A model generated the notes under the pieces. That model was not told the DNA's origin. It was given only the letters and a program-made list of their open reading frames with translations, and did not search any database. Positions 43,538-53,194 of a stretch of DNA of 64,000 nucleotides are shown in pieces. The stretch spans positions 1,554,001 through 1,618,000 of the forward strand of contig NZ_AP023368.1 in NCBI RefSeq assembly GCF_014218355.1, in the 5' to 3' direction. Within the stretch, counting starts at the first letter, position 1. Each line of letters opens with the position of its first letter. The position numbers and the translations under genes were made by a program. The stretch comes from Anaerocolumna chitinilytica (GTDB taxonomy: Bacteria; Bacillota; Clostridia; Lachnospirales; Lachnospiraceae).

Positions 43538-43729
43538 GGCGATTGTGGTTTTTTTTCAAATATTATATATAAAATTAAAGGTGGCGAATTTGATAAGTTT
43601 GTTAAATCTGCTTGTAACGGATTATTTGATTACTTAGATTTAAAGCATTTCATTCTTGTGACTATGAATTATGTAATTGAAATTATAACAGAATGGGAGC
43701 CTAGTATTGAAGTGAACAAAAAACTATAA
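43538..43729 (+). pseudogene. C-terminal remnant of another island gene
   Basis: A start-less open stretch reads GDCGFFSNIIYKIKGGEFD, then KSACNGLFDYLDLKHFILV and ITEWEPSIEVNKKL before TAA. The composition is clearly protein-like. It has no ATG near its beginning and follows a stop codon directly. The family is unknown. It marks the right edge of the AT-rich island. Confidence 0.5.
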
Positions 43730-43807
43730 GCCATATGTAGTAATGACATAAACCTGCCGGACAGAGAGATTCTAAAGTTCTTAATATATAATTAAGAAAA
43801 TGTTTCG

Positions 43808-43836
43808 TTGAGAAGATCTGACTGATGTAATATAAT
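43808..43836 (+). promoter_or_regulatory. Promoter of the C39-like peptidase gene
   Basis: TTGAGA (43808-43813), 17 bp, TATAAT (43831-43836), 55 bp before the ATG. Confidence 0.7.
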
Positions 43837-43891
43837 GAAAAATATCAATAAATGCAGATTCTTATCAGAAAAAGGGACAGGTTGAAATAGA

Positions 43892-44875
43892 ATGGATAAT
43901 CAAAGTACGAGTGAAAAAAGAATGAGGCAGCAGCGGAGAAAGCAGAAACAACGCCGCCGTATAATATTGACATTTTTGGCCATTGTGTTTGCATACCTTG
44001 CAGGTTATATGGTGGGCTCAGGGAAAATGAAGCCAACGATAGACAGTGTATCCAGCCGGAGTACAGACGTTCTGGCCAGCGGGGACAGTGAGAGGAAAGC
44101 AGAAAGTCCGGTACAGATAGCCAGAAAGATGATGAATACCAAAGAGGGAGAAATTACCGTTGAAACCCCAGAGGATTATTCAGAAGAGGAAGTAATGCAG
44201 AAACTGGAATCTCAGTCAGGGGATGAAAGGTATGATACAATTTTAAGTCAACTGGAGGATTATCCTTATGAACTGTTGAAAGATCTGGCAAACAATCCTG
44301 AAATGGCTTCCTTTGTTGCAAATTATCCAGACTTGCTAGAAGGTTCCGGGAAAGGGAATATTTCAAAGAAAGAATTAGATGAGAAATGTCCTCTCTTTTT
44401 GCAGTGGGATAAACGATGGGGAGCTTTTCGGTATGGAGAGAAAAGTGTATTGGCTGTAAGTGGATGCGGACCAACGGCACTTTCTATGGTTATAGTGGGG
44501 TTAACACATAACAAGGAAGCAACTCCGGATAATGTAGCTGATTTCTCCATGAATAACGGATACTATCTGCAAGGAACCGGAACCAAATGGTCTTTGATGA
44601 CGGAAGGAGCTGCCCAATTCGGAATCAATTCTGAACAGCTTCCGGCAGATAAGGAACAGATGGAGAAAAGTCTTGATGAGGGTGGTTTTCTGATCTGTTC
44701 CATGGGCCGGGGAGATTTCACACTAGCCGGGCATTTTATCGTAATATACGATTATAACGAAAAAGGCTTCAAAGTTAATGATCCTTTTTGCCTGTACCGC
44801 AGTAATCAGGAGTGGACTTACAGTCAGCTTGAGAATCAGATTAAGAGCGTGTGGGTATTAAAAAATGAAGTATAA
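43892..44875 (+). CDS. Membrane-anchored C39-like cysteine peptidase family protein
   Basis: 327 residues: a very basic N-terminus, one transmembrane helix (about 27-45) and an acidic spacer. A peptidase_C39_2-type domain starts near residue 165. Cys192 is in VSGCGPTALSM and His281 in AGHFIVIYDY, followed by FKVNDPF that may give the third residue. Topology places the domain outside the cell. Such orphan C39-like proteins are common in Firmicutes, and most have no assigned substrate; bacteriocin processing is not implied, since no ABC domains are attached. Confidence 0.85.
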   Translation: MDNQSTSEKRMRQQRRKQKQRRRIILTFLAIVFAYLAGYMVGSGKMKPTIDSVSSRSTDVLASGDSERKAESPVQIARKMMNTKEGEITVETPEDYSEEEVMQKLESQSGDERYDTILSQLEDYPYELLKDLANNPEMASFVANYPDLLEGSGKGNISKKELDEKCPLFLQWDKRWGAFRYGEKSVLAVSGCGPTALSMVIVGLTHNKEATPDNVADFSMNNGYYLQGTGTKWSLMTEGAAQFGINSEQLPADKEQMEKSLDEGGFLICSMGRGDFTLAGHFIVIYDYNEKGFKVNDPFCLYRSNQEWTYSQLENQIKSVWVLKNEV

Positions 44876-44932
44876 ATTACTGCTAAAACAAAAAAATTGA
44901 TAACAGGAATTCCTAAGTAATAGAAGGCAGAA

Positions 44933-44984
44933 AAAAATAAGTACCGCAAACACTGATTTATTGAGGTTTGCGGTACTTATTTTT
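44933..44984. terminator. Bidirectional terminator between convergent genes
   Basis: AAAAATAAGTACCGCAAAC (44933-44951) pairs with GTTTGCGGTACTTATTTTT (44966-44984), a perfect 19-bp stem with A- and T-runs on both sides. Confidence 0.88.
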
Positions 44985-45009
44985 ACTGAGAGTGATAGCC
45001 AAAAGCCAA

Positions 45010-45663
45010 TCATTCCTCAGGAACAAATTGCAGATTTGTCTTTGCTCTGGTTTTTTGACTTAGTTTTTGAACCTGTTCAATAAGTAAGGAGGAGACAGTC
45101 ACTGTTACCAGTGAATAGGCAATCCGGTTAAGCGGAATATAGGACAGAGATAAAAGCAATACTGTAATATCCGTAGCAAGATATACATGGGAAATACGGC
45201 AATGGGTAAGCTTAGAGAGAATTAACGCTAAGGCATCATCTCCGCCACTGGAGGCACCCTGTCCGATAATAAGCCCTACTCCGATACCTACAAAAAGACC
45301 TCCGGCTAAAGCAGCTGCCAGGGGATAAGCTGAAAGATTGGGAAGTACGGGGGGAAACATCTCCCAAAGTTTAAAAAATCCAGCCAGACTCAAGGTTGAG
45401 AGAAGAGAAATCTTGATAAAGTCCCATCCTAAATACCGGAAGGCAAATGCATAACAGATGATATCCAGAAGAGGTGTTAAGATTGCAGGAGATACACCGG
45501 TCCAATTGTTCAGAAGAAGTATCAGACCTAATACACCACCTTCTGTTATATGAGTCTGCCGATGAATGTTATATATTCCAAAAGAGGAGATTGCTGTACC
45601 TAGAATAATAATTGCATATCTTTTAATGTTTATGGATTTTGTTTTGTCATTTGAAAAAATCAT
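45010..45663 (-). CDS. YitT family membrane protein (DUF161)
   Basis: A 217-residue protein with about five to six transmembrane helices. It has the ITEGGVLGLILLL and GQGASSGGDDALALIL segments characteristic of YitT/DUF161 proteins. The usual C-terminal DUF2179 domain is missing, giving a shorter form (about 217 instead of 280 residues). The family's function is unknown, with transport suspected. A TTGACA-17-TTTAAA promoter lies on the minus strand at 45697-45725, and the gene ends at the shared terminator. Confidence 0.85.
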   Translation of the reverse strand: MIFSNDKTKSINIKRYAIIILGTAISSFGIYNIHRQTHITEGGVLGLILLLNNWTGVSPAILTPLLDIICYAFAFRYLGWDFIKISLLSTLSLAGFFKLWEMFPPVLPNLSAYPLAAALAGGLFVGIGVGLIIGQGASSGGDDALALILSKLTHCRISHVYLATDITVLLLSLSYIPLNRIAYSLVTVTVSSLLIEQVQKLSQKTRAKTNLQFVPEE

Positions 45664-45696
45664 AATTTTCTTACCTTTCTAATTCTACCATTTTAG

Positions 45697-45725
45697 TTTA
45701 AACTCTGGTATAATACCAATGTCAA
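45697..45725 (-). promoter_or_regulatory. Promoter of the YitT-family gene
   Basis: Minus strand TTGACA (45720-45725), 17 bp, TTTAAA (45697-45702); perfect -35, weak -10. Confidence 0.5.
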
Positions 45726-45868
45726 GTACTTAATTTTACTGAAAAATGAGTATACTATACAGATAGCTTCCTGCTTATTATTGAAAAACCAATTCCGTAC
45801 ATAGCTCTGTATTTAACAGCTTACGGTGAGATGTAATCTGCATGTTCTATCTGAAAGGAGTCCTGATT

Positions 45869-46672
45869 ATGAAGGATTATTATAAAATTAATGAAATATC
45901 CAAGCTTTATGGTATTGGAGTGGACTCTTTGCGCTACTATGAGAAACTGGGAATTCTAAAGCCTAAGAGGGATCTGAATGATTATAGGCTCTATAGCCTG
46001 AAAGATATCTATAAACTGAATATAATCTTTGACTTGCGTAAATTGGACTTCTCCATGAAACAAATCAAGGATTATCTTGAGCACCAGAGTATTGATAACA
46101 CTCTAGCCCTGCTGCAGGAAGAAGAAGAGTACATCACAGAGCAGGTTAAGCACCTAAAACTTCGAAAACAGCTAATCAAGGAACGTATGAATGCCCTGAA
46201 GGAAGCGGATGAAATAAAAACAGATATCTACGTAGTTAAAAATCTAAAAGGAAGACCCTGCGTCCGATTGAATGAACACATAACCCGGGATGAAGAGATG
46301 GATTTTGCTGTAAAGAAGCTTCATAGAAAGCATGAAGGGAAGATACGCGATTTCGGCAATCAGGCTATTGGGGCTACTGTAGACATAGAGGGCATCGAAG
46401 AAGGAGTTGCCGGAGGATACCACAATGTGTTTTTTATTCTGGAACCAACGGCAGACCAATACGACTTCCTGATACCGGAGGGACGATATCTCTCCTGCTA
46501 CTACAGAGGGGAATATCTTAAAAGTACAGATTGCATCCGAAAACTCCTTCACTATGCAGTGGGAAAAGGGTATGAAATTGTGGGGGAACCTTTTGAACTT
46601 TATGTTATTGATAACCGGGAAACGATGAAGACAGAAGAATTTTTAACAGAAATTCAGGTAAGAATCAACTAA
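45869..46672 (+). CDS. MerR-family regulator with GyrI-like effector domain
   Basis: 267 residues. The N-terminal MerR winged helix (YKINEISKLYGIGVDSLRYYE, residues 4-24) is followed by a coiled-coil dimer helix (about 75-120) and a C-terminal GyrI/BmrR-like ligand-binding domain ending in FELYVIDNRET. AAAGGAG lies 8 bp before the ATG at 45869; the ATG at 45842 overlaps nothing useful. BmrR-type proteins bind lipophilic cations and drugs and activate efflux or modification genes. The acetyltransferase gene 90 bp downstream is the natural target. Confidence 0.88.
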   Translation: MKDYYKINEISKLYGIGVDSLRYYEKLGILKPKRDLNDYRLYSLKDIYKLNIIFDLRKLDFSMKQIKDYLEHQSIDNTLALLQEEEEYITEQVKHLKLRKQLIKERMNALKEADEIKTDIYVVKNLKGRPCVRLNEHITRDEEMDFAVKKLHRKHEGKIRDFGNQAIGATVDIEGIEEGVAGGYHNVFFILEPTADQYDFLIPEGRYLSCYYRGEYLKSTDCIRKLLHYAVGKGYEIVGEPFELYVIDNRETMKTEEFLTEIQVRIN

Positions 46673-46764
46673 TCAAAGTCAGGGGAATGAGATTAGGGCA
46701 AGACATAAATAGATCACTCCTTTGATTTCATAAGCGTGATAAAACACGAGGATGGGAGCCAAGT

Positions 46765-47976
46765 ATGAGCAGAAGAAAGCAATTGAAAATGAAGAAAGTA
46801 GGCCTGGAGCACCTGGAACAGTATAACCAGCTGTTACGGTATGTGTTTCAGGTAACCGACAGGGAGCTGCATCAGAGTGGATGGGAGGAGGATGAGATTA
46901 TCCGGGCGAAATCTCCCGTACTGGAACAGGCGGATGTTCTTGGCTGGTTTGATGGCGACAAATTAATATCTCAGGTAGCGGTATACCCTTTTCAGGTACG
47001 TATCTTTGACCGGACCTTCGATATGGGTGGGCTTACTGGGGTAGGTACTTACCCGGAATATTCTTCACAAGGGCTGATGCATAAGCTTTTGTGCCAGGCA
47101 CTTGAAAATATGAGGGGGCGCAAGCAGTCCATATCCTACCTATTTCCCTATTCTATACCTTATTACCGCAGAAAGGGCTGGGAAATCATATCGGATGTGA
47201 TTACCTTTGAGATTAATGATTATCAGCTGCCTAAGAATAAGCGGGTATCCGGTGAGATTGAGCGTGTTACGGTGGACAGTGACCAGGTGAAAGCAGCCTA
47301 TGAACGTTTTGCCATGCAGACCCATGGGGCTATGCTGCGGAATGAATTGGCTTGGAACGAGTACTGGCTTTGGGACACTGATGATTTGATGGCGGCTATT
47401 TATTATAATGAAGAGGGGCAGCCCGACGGGTATGTCCTTTACTGGATCTCTGATGAAGTCTTTCACATCAAGGATATGATATTTCTTAATGAAGAAGCAA
47501 GAAGCGGTCTCTGGAATTTTATCAGTGCACACTTTTCCATGATTTCAAAGGTTGTAGGCAATATTCATACCGATGAACCCCTGGCCTTTCTCCTGGAAGA
47601 TGCAGACATTAAGGAAACTATATCTCCTTATTTTATGGCACGGATAGTGGACTTGGAAATGTTTGTAGCTGAGTATCCTTTTAAGCCTGATACCGCCGAC
47701 AGGGAGTGGACCTTTACATTGGATGATCCGCTGCTTTCCTGGAACCAGGGGACTTTTACCCTGCGGATAACGGCAGGAGGAAAAGGCGTGGTTGTACGTA
47801 CCTCGGAGAAGAGTGCTGATAAGATAGATATTCAGAGTATGACTACCATGCTTTTAGGCTACAAAAGACCGGATTATCTACAGAAAATCGGACGCATCAC
47901 CTGCAGCCCGGAGACAGTGGATATGTTAGAGGACGCCATTGAGCAGCAGACGCCTTACTTCTCGGATTATTTCTAG
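46765..47976 (+). CDS. Eis-like GNAT acetyltransferase
   Basis: 403 residues with tandem GNAT folds and a C-terminal SCP2-like domain, the architecture of Eis (enhanced intracellular survival) proteins, which multiply acetylate aminoglycosides or other amines. The acetyl-CoA loop is GVGTYPEYSSQGLMHKLL (about residues 92-109), with TYP in place of the more usual VxP. A free C-terminal carboxylate after YFSDYF fits the family's catalytic use of it. It follows a drug-type MerR regulator. Actual substrates are unknown. Confidence 0.87.
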   Translation: MSRRKQLKMKKVGLEHLEQYNQLLRYVFQVTDRELHQSGWEEDEIIRAKSPVLEQADVLGWFDGDKLISQVAVYPFQVRIFDRTFDMGGLTGVGTYPEYSSQGLMHKLLCQALENMRGRKQSISYLFPYSIPYYRRKGWEIISDVITFEINDYQLPKNKRVSGEIERVTVDSDQVKAAYERFAMQTHGAMLRNELAWNEYWLWDTDDLMAAIYYNEEGQPDGYVLYWISDEVFHIKDMIFLNEEARSGLWNFISAHFSMISKVVGNIHTDEPLAFLLEDADIKETISPYFMARIVDLEMFVAEYPFKPDTADREWTFTLDDPLLSWNQGTFTLRITAGGKGVVVRTSEKSADKIDIQSMTTMLLGYKRPDYLQKIGRITCSPETVDMLEDAIEQQTPYFSDYF

Positions 47977-48029
47977 AAAATACTGTTATATACGCATAGT
48001 ACACGGAATGTTTCTTTATAAAGGAGGAG

Positions 48030-48113
48030 GCCAACCGGATTACCGGCTGGCCTGATATGAAAAAAGTTCTATGTAAGCAAGGTGGGGAACCTTGATATTA
48101 GCGATATACATAG
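48030..48113 (+). other. Structured non-coding stretch (two hairpins)
   Basis: AGGCCAACCGG-ATTA-CCGGCTGGCCT (48030-48055) forms a strong stem with one mismatch. A second structure nests AAGGT/ACCTT inside CTATGTA (48069-48075) / TACATAG (48107-48113). There is no T-run. It could be a terminator-like fold of the acetyltransferase mRNA or a small RNA; I see no named riboswitch in it. Confidence 0.35.
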
Positions 48114-48246
48114 TATACTGTTCATATATGTCCTCCGTTTGAATGTTTATTTAAAGTTATGTGAACAAAGGTGTTAAAACAAGCTGAATGAATAATTAGC
48201 CCTTTACGGTAGATACTGATAAAAATTATATTTTGGAGGTATCTCT

Positions 48247-48390
48247 ATGAAAAAGGAATCAGAACAGGAAGAGCAGCGGAAGGTAAAAGAAACCTTTAAC
48301 CAGACCACCCATAAGGAAAAACCGGAAAATCAGAATCAGACTCACAATGTAGTCAGGGAGGGTATCGGCCCTCAAAATCAAAGAAAATAA
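48247..48390 (+). CDS. Small hydrophilic protein, CPC_1213-like
   Basis: 47 residues, MKKESEQEEQRKVKETF to VREGIGPQNQRK, extremely rich in Glu, Gln, Lys and Asn with no hydrophobic stretch. TTTTGGAGG lies 9 bp before the ATG and a strong terminator follows 11 bp after the stop, so it is a real single-gene unit. The C-terminal GIGPQNQR resembles the GLGPNTKR ending of the very small CPC_1213-type proteins of clostridia, as I recall them. The function is unknown; the composition resembles spore-core small proteins or disordered stress proteins. Confidence 0.7.
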   Translation: MKKESEQEEQRKVKETFNQTTHKEKPENQNQTHNVVREGIGPQNQRK

Positions 48391-48400
48391 ATTTTAGAAG

Positions 48401-48428
48401 GGAGAGACTTTCAGTCTCTCTTTTTTTT
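48401..48428 (+). terminator. Rho-independent terminator
   Basis: GAGAGACT (48402-48409), TTC loop, AGTCTCTC (48413-48420), eight T. It ends the 47-residue gene and shields kdp. Confidence 0.88.
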
Positions 48429-48604
48429 GTGTTCAAACTCTTTCATATCTTTATACTTTCTTAACATCCCAGTCGGGTATCTGAACACCACTTTAATATG
48501 ATATTTGCTATTATCTTAAGTACAGCAAAGGAAATTTTGGCTGGAGAATACAAAGCAATTCAAAATAAGAGTTGTTTGCTATGAAAAAGATGGGAGTGAG
48601 AAGA

Positions 48605-48694
48605 ATGGGAACGGTGATAGTTCTGGCGGGTATAACCGGGTTAAGTTTGCTGGTATACCTTTTTTATGTCTTATTTCGAGGTGAGAATCTATGA
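48605..48694 (+). CDS. kdpF: Potassium-transporting ATPase small subunit KdpF
   Basis: 29 residues, [20 protein letters not shown] then YVLFRGENL: a single membrane helix with a polar tail, the exact size of KdpF, which stabilises the KdpABC complex. The stop overlaps the kdpA ATG (ATGA). GGGAGTG lies about 9 bp before the ATG at 48605; upstream in-frame ATGs at 48581 and 48590 would add a basic lead. Position directly before kdpA makes the assignment firm. Confidence 0.85.
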   Translation: MGTVIVLAGITGLSLLVYLFYVLFRGENL

Positions 48695-50376
48695 GTAGGA
48701 TGATAATACAGGAGGGTTTGTATCTGATTCTATTGATTGGGCTTTCCCTGCCTCTTGGAATTTATATGAATAAGGTAATGAGTGGTGAAAAGGTATTTTT
48801 AACAAGATTGTTAAAGCCTGTTGAAAATGGGTTTTATAAACTGATGGGGGTACAAGCGGAAGAAGAGATGAGCGCTAAGAGATATGCTATTTCCGTAATC
48901 CTTTTTAGTGCAGCAGGATTTCTCTTTCTGATGCTCCTATTGCTGCTGCAAGGAATCCTGCCCTTAAACAGGGAAGGAATGAAAGGATTAAGCCTGGATT
49001 TAGCCTTTAACACGGCAGCAAGTTTTGTTACCAATACCAATTGGCAGGCCTATTCCGGAGAGGCTTCCCTTTCCTACCTGTCACAGTTTTTAGGACTGAC
49101 TGTGCAGAATTTCTTATCTGCCAGTGTGGGAATGGCAGTACTTTATGCACTGATAAGAGGCTTTCTCTATAAGGAAAAGAAAACTATCGGAAACTTTTGG
49201 GCTGATATTACAAGGTCCGTGATATATATACTGCTTCCCCTTTCCCTTATAGTGGCAGTTCTTCTGGTATCCCAGGGGGTGGTGCAGAATTTTTCTTCCT
49301 ACAAAGAAGTTACTACATTACAAGACGGTGTATCTCAGGTTCTGCCAATGGGACCGGCGGCCAGTCAGGTTGCTATTAAGCAGCTTGGAACCAATGGAGG
49401 CGGCTTCTTTGGAATGAACTCAGCATATCCTTTTGAGAATCCGACTTCGTTTTCTAATTTGATACAGCTGCTTTCTATTCTTTTAATACCGGCAGCTCTT
49501 CTTGTAAGTTTTGGAAAGGCAGTAAAAGATAAGAAACAAGGCAGAACTTTATATGTAGTAACGGTGATTTTATTTGCGGCAGCACTTTTCTTTACGGGGT
49601 TAAGCGAGCAGTATACCGCACCTTCTTATGCAGGTGTTAGTTCTTCCGGCAATATGGAGGGAAAAGAAGTAATACATGGAGTGGGAATGTCTTCCCTTTG
49701 GGCGGTTGGTACAACAGCGGCCTCCAATGGTTCCGTCAACTCCATGCATGATAGTTTTACTCCCCTTGGCGGGTTAATGCCCTTGTTCCTGATGCAGCTT
49801 GGAGAAATCGTATTCGGGGGTATCGGCAGTGGGTTATATGGAATCCTAGCCTATGTATTACTGGCGGTATTTATAGCCGGATTGATGGTAGGCAGAACAC
49901 CGGAATATCTGGGTAAAAAAGTAGCCCCTTATGATATGAAGATGGTTTGCCTGCTAATTCTGGTACCTCCGCTGGTATCCCTTTTAGGAACGGGGGCAGC
50001 CGTATTGATACCCGCCGTAAGTGGATGGCTTACGAACTCAGGTGCCCATGGATTTTCAGAAATTCTCTATGCTTTCTCTTCGATGGGTAATAACAACGGA
50101 AGTGCTTTTGGAGGCTTTACCGCTAATACACCTTTTACAAATATCACAGGGGGAATTATTATGCTTCTAGGAAGGTTTATCCCATTGATAGCGGTAATTT
50201 TCCTCGGTGGTAATATGGCTGGTAAGAAGTCTGTTGCAGCCAGTGAAGGAACGCTTTCCACCAGTAATGGTATGTTTGCAGGGCTTTTAATCGGAGTAAT
50301 ACTGATTGTTACCGCGTTAAGCTTCCTGCCTGCCCTTGCTCTTGGACCTATAGCTGATTACTTCACAACGCGTTAA
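48691..50376 (+). CDS. kdpA: Potassium-transporting ATPase subunit A (K+ channel-like subunit)
   Basis: 561 residues and ten predicted transmembrane helices. KdpA binds and channels K+ through four selectivity-filter loops; visible are [27 protein letters not shown] and [11 protein letters not shown]. Length matches the family (about 557). It is coupled to kdpF by ATGA and lies 17 bp before kdpB. The high-affinity system is expected to be induced by low K+ through the KdpDE pair at 53.5-56.9 kb. No c-di-AMP riboswitch is seen upstream. Confidence 0.95.
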   Translation: MSRMIIQEGLYLILLIGLSLPLGIYMNKVMSGEKVFLTRLLKPVENGFYKLMGVQAEEEMSAKRYAISVILFSAAGFLFLMLLLLLQGILPLNREGMKGLSLDLAFNTAASFVTNTNWQAYSGEASLSYLSQFLGLTVQNFLSASVGMAVLYALIRGFLYKEKKTIGNFWADITRSVIYILLPLSLIVAVLLVSQGVVQNFSSYKEVTTLQDGVSQVLPMGPAASQVAIKQLGTNGGGFFGMNSAYPFENPTSFSNLIQLLSILLIPAALLVSFGKAVKDKKQGRTLYVVTVILFAAALFFTGLSEQYTAPSYAGVSSSGNMEGKEVIHGVGMSSLWAVGTTAASNGSVNSMHDSFTPLGGLMPLFLMQLGEIVFGGIGSGLYGILAYVLLAVFIAGLMVGRTPEYLGKKVAPYDMKMVCLLILVPPLVSLLGTGAAVLIPAVSGWLTNSGAHGFSEILYAFSSMGNNNGSAFGGFTANTPFTNITGGIIMLLGRFIPLIAVIFLGGNMAGKKSVAASEGTLSTSNGMFAGLLIGVILIVTALSFLPALALGPIADYFTTR

Positions 50377-50393
50377 GGGAGGGAATTATTGAT

Positions 50394-52451
50394 ATGAAAG
50401 AGAAGAGTTTTGATAAAAATATTATTTTGGATGCCTTGGCTCAATCTTTTAAGAAACTTGACCCCAGAGTTCAGGTGCATAATCCGGTCATGTTGGTTGT
50501 ATATATTGGAGCAGTATTTACCACATTGCTCTTTTTCCTTTCCTTTGCAGGAATTAGGGATGAGAGTGCAGGCTACACCTTTACCATATCAGTTATACTA
50601 TGGTTTACCTGCCTTTTTGCCAACTTTGCAGAAGCAATTGCAGAAGGCAGAGGTCGTGCCCAGGCTCAGTCTTTAAGAAGTGCCAGAAAGGATGTTAAGG
50701 CAAAGAAGTTACTATCAGAAACAGATATCAGCAAATATACGGAAGTGTTGTCAAACAGTCTGAAAAAAGGTGACTTGGTTTATGTCAGTGCTGGCGAGCA
50801 GATTCCTATGGACGGAGAAGTTATAGATGGTGCCGCTTCTGTAGATGAGAGTGCTATAACCGGTGAATCTGCACCGGTAATCAGAGAATCCGGAGGTGAC
50901 AGAAGCGCTGTTACAGGAGGTACTACACTGGTATCTGACTGGCTGATTATCCGTGTTACTGCGGAAGCGGGAGAAAGCTTTCTGGATAAAATGATTGCCA
51001 TGGTGGAAGGTGCCGCCAGAAAGAAGACTCCCAATGAAATAGCCCTTCAGATTCTACTGGTAGCCTTGACTATTATATTCCTGGTGGTTACCGCCATGCT
51101 CCTGCCCTTTACGAATTTTGCCAGTAAGCAGGCGGGCAGCGGTGCTCCTGTATCCATTACGAATATTATTGCCTTATTGGTATGCCTTGCCCCCACTACA
51201 ATTGGAGCGCTGTTGTCTTCCATCGGTATTGCCGGTATGAGCCGTTTAAACCAGGCAAATGTACTTGCTATGAGCGGAAGGGCAATTGAAGCTGCAGGTG
51301 ATGTAGACGTATTACTTCTGGATAAGACCGGTACCATAACCCTTGGTAACCGCCAAGCCTGTGAATTTCTCCCGGTAAAAGGAGTAACGGAAGAAGAACT
51401 TGCCGATGCAGCTCAGTTATCTTCCATAGCCGATGAAACAGCAGAGGGACGAAGCATTGTGGTGCTGGCGAAAGAAAAGTTTGGCATAAGGGGAAGAGAT
51501 TTATCTAAATTACAGGCAACCTTTATCGAATTTACTGCCAAGACCCGTATGAGCGGTATTGACTACCAGGGAAATGAAGTCAGAAAAGGAGCTGCGGAAG
51601 CTGTAAAGGATTATGTAACCGGAAAAGGCGGTACCTATACAGAGGAATGTGACAGAATCGTCAAAGAGATTGCAAAAGCCGGAGGAACACCTTTGGTAGT
51701 GGCAAAGAACGGGAAAGTTCTGGGTGTAATTTATCTAAAGGATATCGTGAAGAACGGGGTGAAAGAGCGCTTCGAAGACCTGCGTAAGATGGGAATCAAG
51801 ACTATTATGATTACCGGAGATAATCCCATGACTGCGGCAGCAATTGCTGCGGAAGCAGGGGTGGACGACTTTTTAGCGGAGGCCACACCGGAGGCTAAGC
51901 TTACCCTAATCCGTGATTACCAGACAAAGGGGCACTTAGTTGCCATGACAGGTGACGGTACTAACGATGCTCCTGCTCTTGCCCAGGCAGATGTTGCAGT
52001 TGCCATGAACTCCGGCACTCAGGCTGCGAAGGAAGCCGGAAATATGGTGGATTTGGATTCCAATCCTACCAAGTTAATTGATATTGTGCGTATCGGAAAG
52101 CAGCTGCTAATGACCAGAGGTTCCCTTACTACCTTTTCTGTTGCCAATGACGTTGCCAAATATTTTGCTATTATACCCGTATTGTTCTTTACAATATACC
52201 CTCAGTTATCCGTACTGAATTTTATGGGTTTGACCAGCACATACAGCGCCATACTCTCTGCCATCATTTACAATGCCCTTATTATTATAGCTTTAATACC
52301 ACTGGCTTTAAGAGGCGTTAAATACAGAGAGCTGCCGGCAGGAAAGCTCCTGCAGAGAAATCTTTTTATCTATGGTCTTGGTGGTATTATAGCACCGTTT
52401 ATCGCAATTAAAGTGATTGATTTGTTACTGACCGCTTTTGGTCTTGTATAA
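50394..52451 (+). CDS. kdpB: Potassium-transporting ATPase subunit B (P-type ATPase)
   Basis: 685 residues. A P-type ATPase with phosphorylated Asp310 in DKTGTIT, actuator TGESAPV, the nucleotide-binding domain, [10 protein letters not shown] and the hinge [16 protein letters not shown]. It powers K+ entry through KdpA. AAGGGAGGG precedes the ATG. It stands in the conserved kdpFABC order, 15 bp before kdpC. Confidence 0.96.
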   Translation: MKEKSFDKNIILDALAQSFKKLDPRVQVHNPVMLVVYIGAVFTTLLFFLSFAGIRDESAGYTFTISVILWFTCLFANFAEAIAEGRGRAQAQSLRSARKDVKAKKLLSETDISKYTEVLSNSLKKGDLVYVSAGEQIPMDGEVIDGAASVDESAITGESAPVIRESGGDRSAVTGGTTLVSDWLIIRVTAEAGESFLDKMIAMVEGAARKKTPNEIALQILLVALTIIFLVVTAMLLPFTNFASKQAGSGAPVSITNIIALLVCLAPTTIGALLSSIGIAGMSRLNQANVLAMSGRAIEAAGDVDVLLLDKTGTITLGNRQACEFLPVKGVTEEELADAAQLSSIADETAEGRSIVVLAKEKFGIRGRDLSKLQATFIEFTAKTRMSGIDYQGNEVRKGAAEAVKDYVTGKGGTYTEECDRIVKEIAKAGGTPLVVAKNGKVLGVIYLKDIVKNGVKERFEDLRKMGIKTIMITGDNPMTAAAIAAEAGVDDFLAEATPEAKLTLIRDYQTKGHLVAMTGDGTNDAPALAQADVAVAMNSGTQAAKEAGNMVDLDSNPTKLIDIVRIGKQLLMTRGSLTTFSVANDVAKYFAIIPVLFFTIYPQLSVLNFMGLTSTYSAILSAIIYNALIIIALIPLALRGVKYRELPAGKLLQRNLFIYGLGGIIAPFIAIKVIDLLLTAFGLV

Positions 52452-52466
52452 TGGAGGTATATAATT

Positions 52467-53027
52467 ATGAAAAGCAGTAAAGGAGTTTTAAGACCGGCAA
52501 TTGTGAGTCTTCTTCTGATGACAGTTCTGTGCGGAGTACTTTATACCGCAGCGGTAACCGGAATTGCGGGGATTTTCTTCCCTGCGAAAGCAGAGGGAAG
52601 TATTATTACGGTTACTTTAAAGGATGGCAGCAGGAAGGAATACGGCTCTGCACTTATTGCACAGGAATTTACAGAGGCAAAATATCTGATAGGCAGGCCT
52701 CTTGGTACCAGCAACCTTTCACCCACCAGTACAGAACAGAAGGAAATTATAGAAAAAAGAATAGACTGGTGGCACAACTTAGATCCGGACAATAGAAGAG
52801 ATATCCCTTCTGATCTGGTAATGGCTTCTGCCAGCGGTGTTGACCCTAATATATCACCTGCAGCAGCGGATTATCAGGCAGAGAGAATTGCACAGGTGAG
52901 AGGTATAAAGGTTGAGGATGTAAAGAAACTAATCGATAAGTATACAACAGGTGCTTTTCTTGGTATCTTTGGTGAGAAAGCTGTAAATGTATTAAAGGTG
53001 AATTTGGCATTGGATGGATTGCTGTAA
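52467..53027 (+). CDS. kdpC: Potassium-transporting ATPase subunit C
   Basis: 186 residues. One N-terminal membrane helix (about 11-32) and an extracytoplasmic domain with the hallmark GRPLGTSNLSPTS and ASGVDPNISPAAADYQ. KdpC raises the affinity of KdpB for ATP and completes the complex. ATGGAGG precedes the ATG. It ends kdpFABC; kdpD begins 440 bp later after a large palindrome and an extended -10 promoter. Confidence 0.94.
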   Translation: MKSSKGVLRPAIVSLLLMTVLCGVLYTAAVTGIAGIFFPAKAEGSIITVTLKDGSRKEYGSALIAQEFTEAKYLIGRPLGTSNLSPTSTEQKEIIEKRIDWWHNLDPDNRRDIPSDLVMASASGVDPNISPAAADYQAERIAQVRGIKVEDVKKLIDKYTTGAFLGIFGEKAVNVLKVNLALDGLL

Positions 53028-53120
53028 GAAATTCAAGAGAAAACAGCAAAAATCCTAAAATAAAGTACCAACAAATTTGAAGGTTGTAATATTTCTTTTA
53101 AAGATATCCACTTTCTTTAT

Positions 53121-53130
53121 GTGGTATAAT
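53121..53130 (+). promoter_or_regulatory. Extended -10 promoter before kdpDE
   Basis: TGGTATAAT (TG one base before TATAAT at 53125-53130) lacks a clear -35. It lies over a CCAC...GTGG inverted repeat (53108-53124). The transcript leader would include the large palindrome. Confidence 0.45.
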
Positions 53131-53194
53131 AAAATGAAATGAAATAGTTTAGAGAGTATCGCCAGTTAGGATGATTCGTTTAAAATTTATAATT

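Noticed and set aside
43892..44875. Bacteriocin-processing transporter
   Set aside because: The C39-like domain is single, with one membrane helix and no ABC domains; no double-glycine leader peptide genes are nearby.
48391..48690. A c-di-AMP (ydaO) riboswitch before kdp
   Set aside because: Looked for because Kdp operons often have one; none of its conserved GGGGAACC-type blocks or pseudoknot arms are present.
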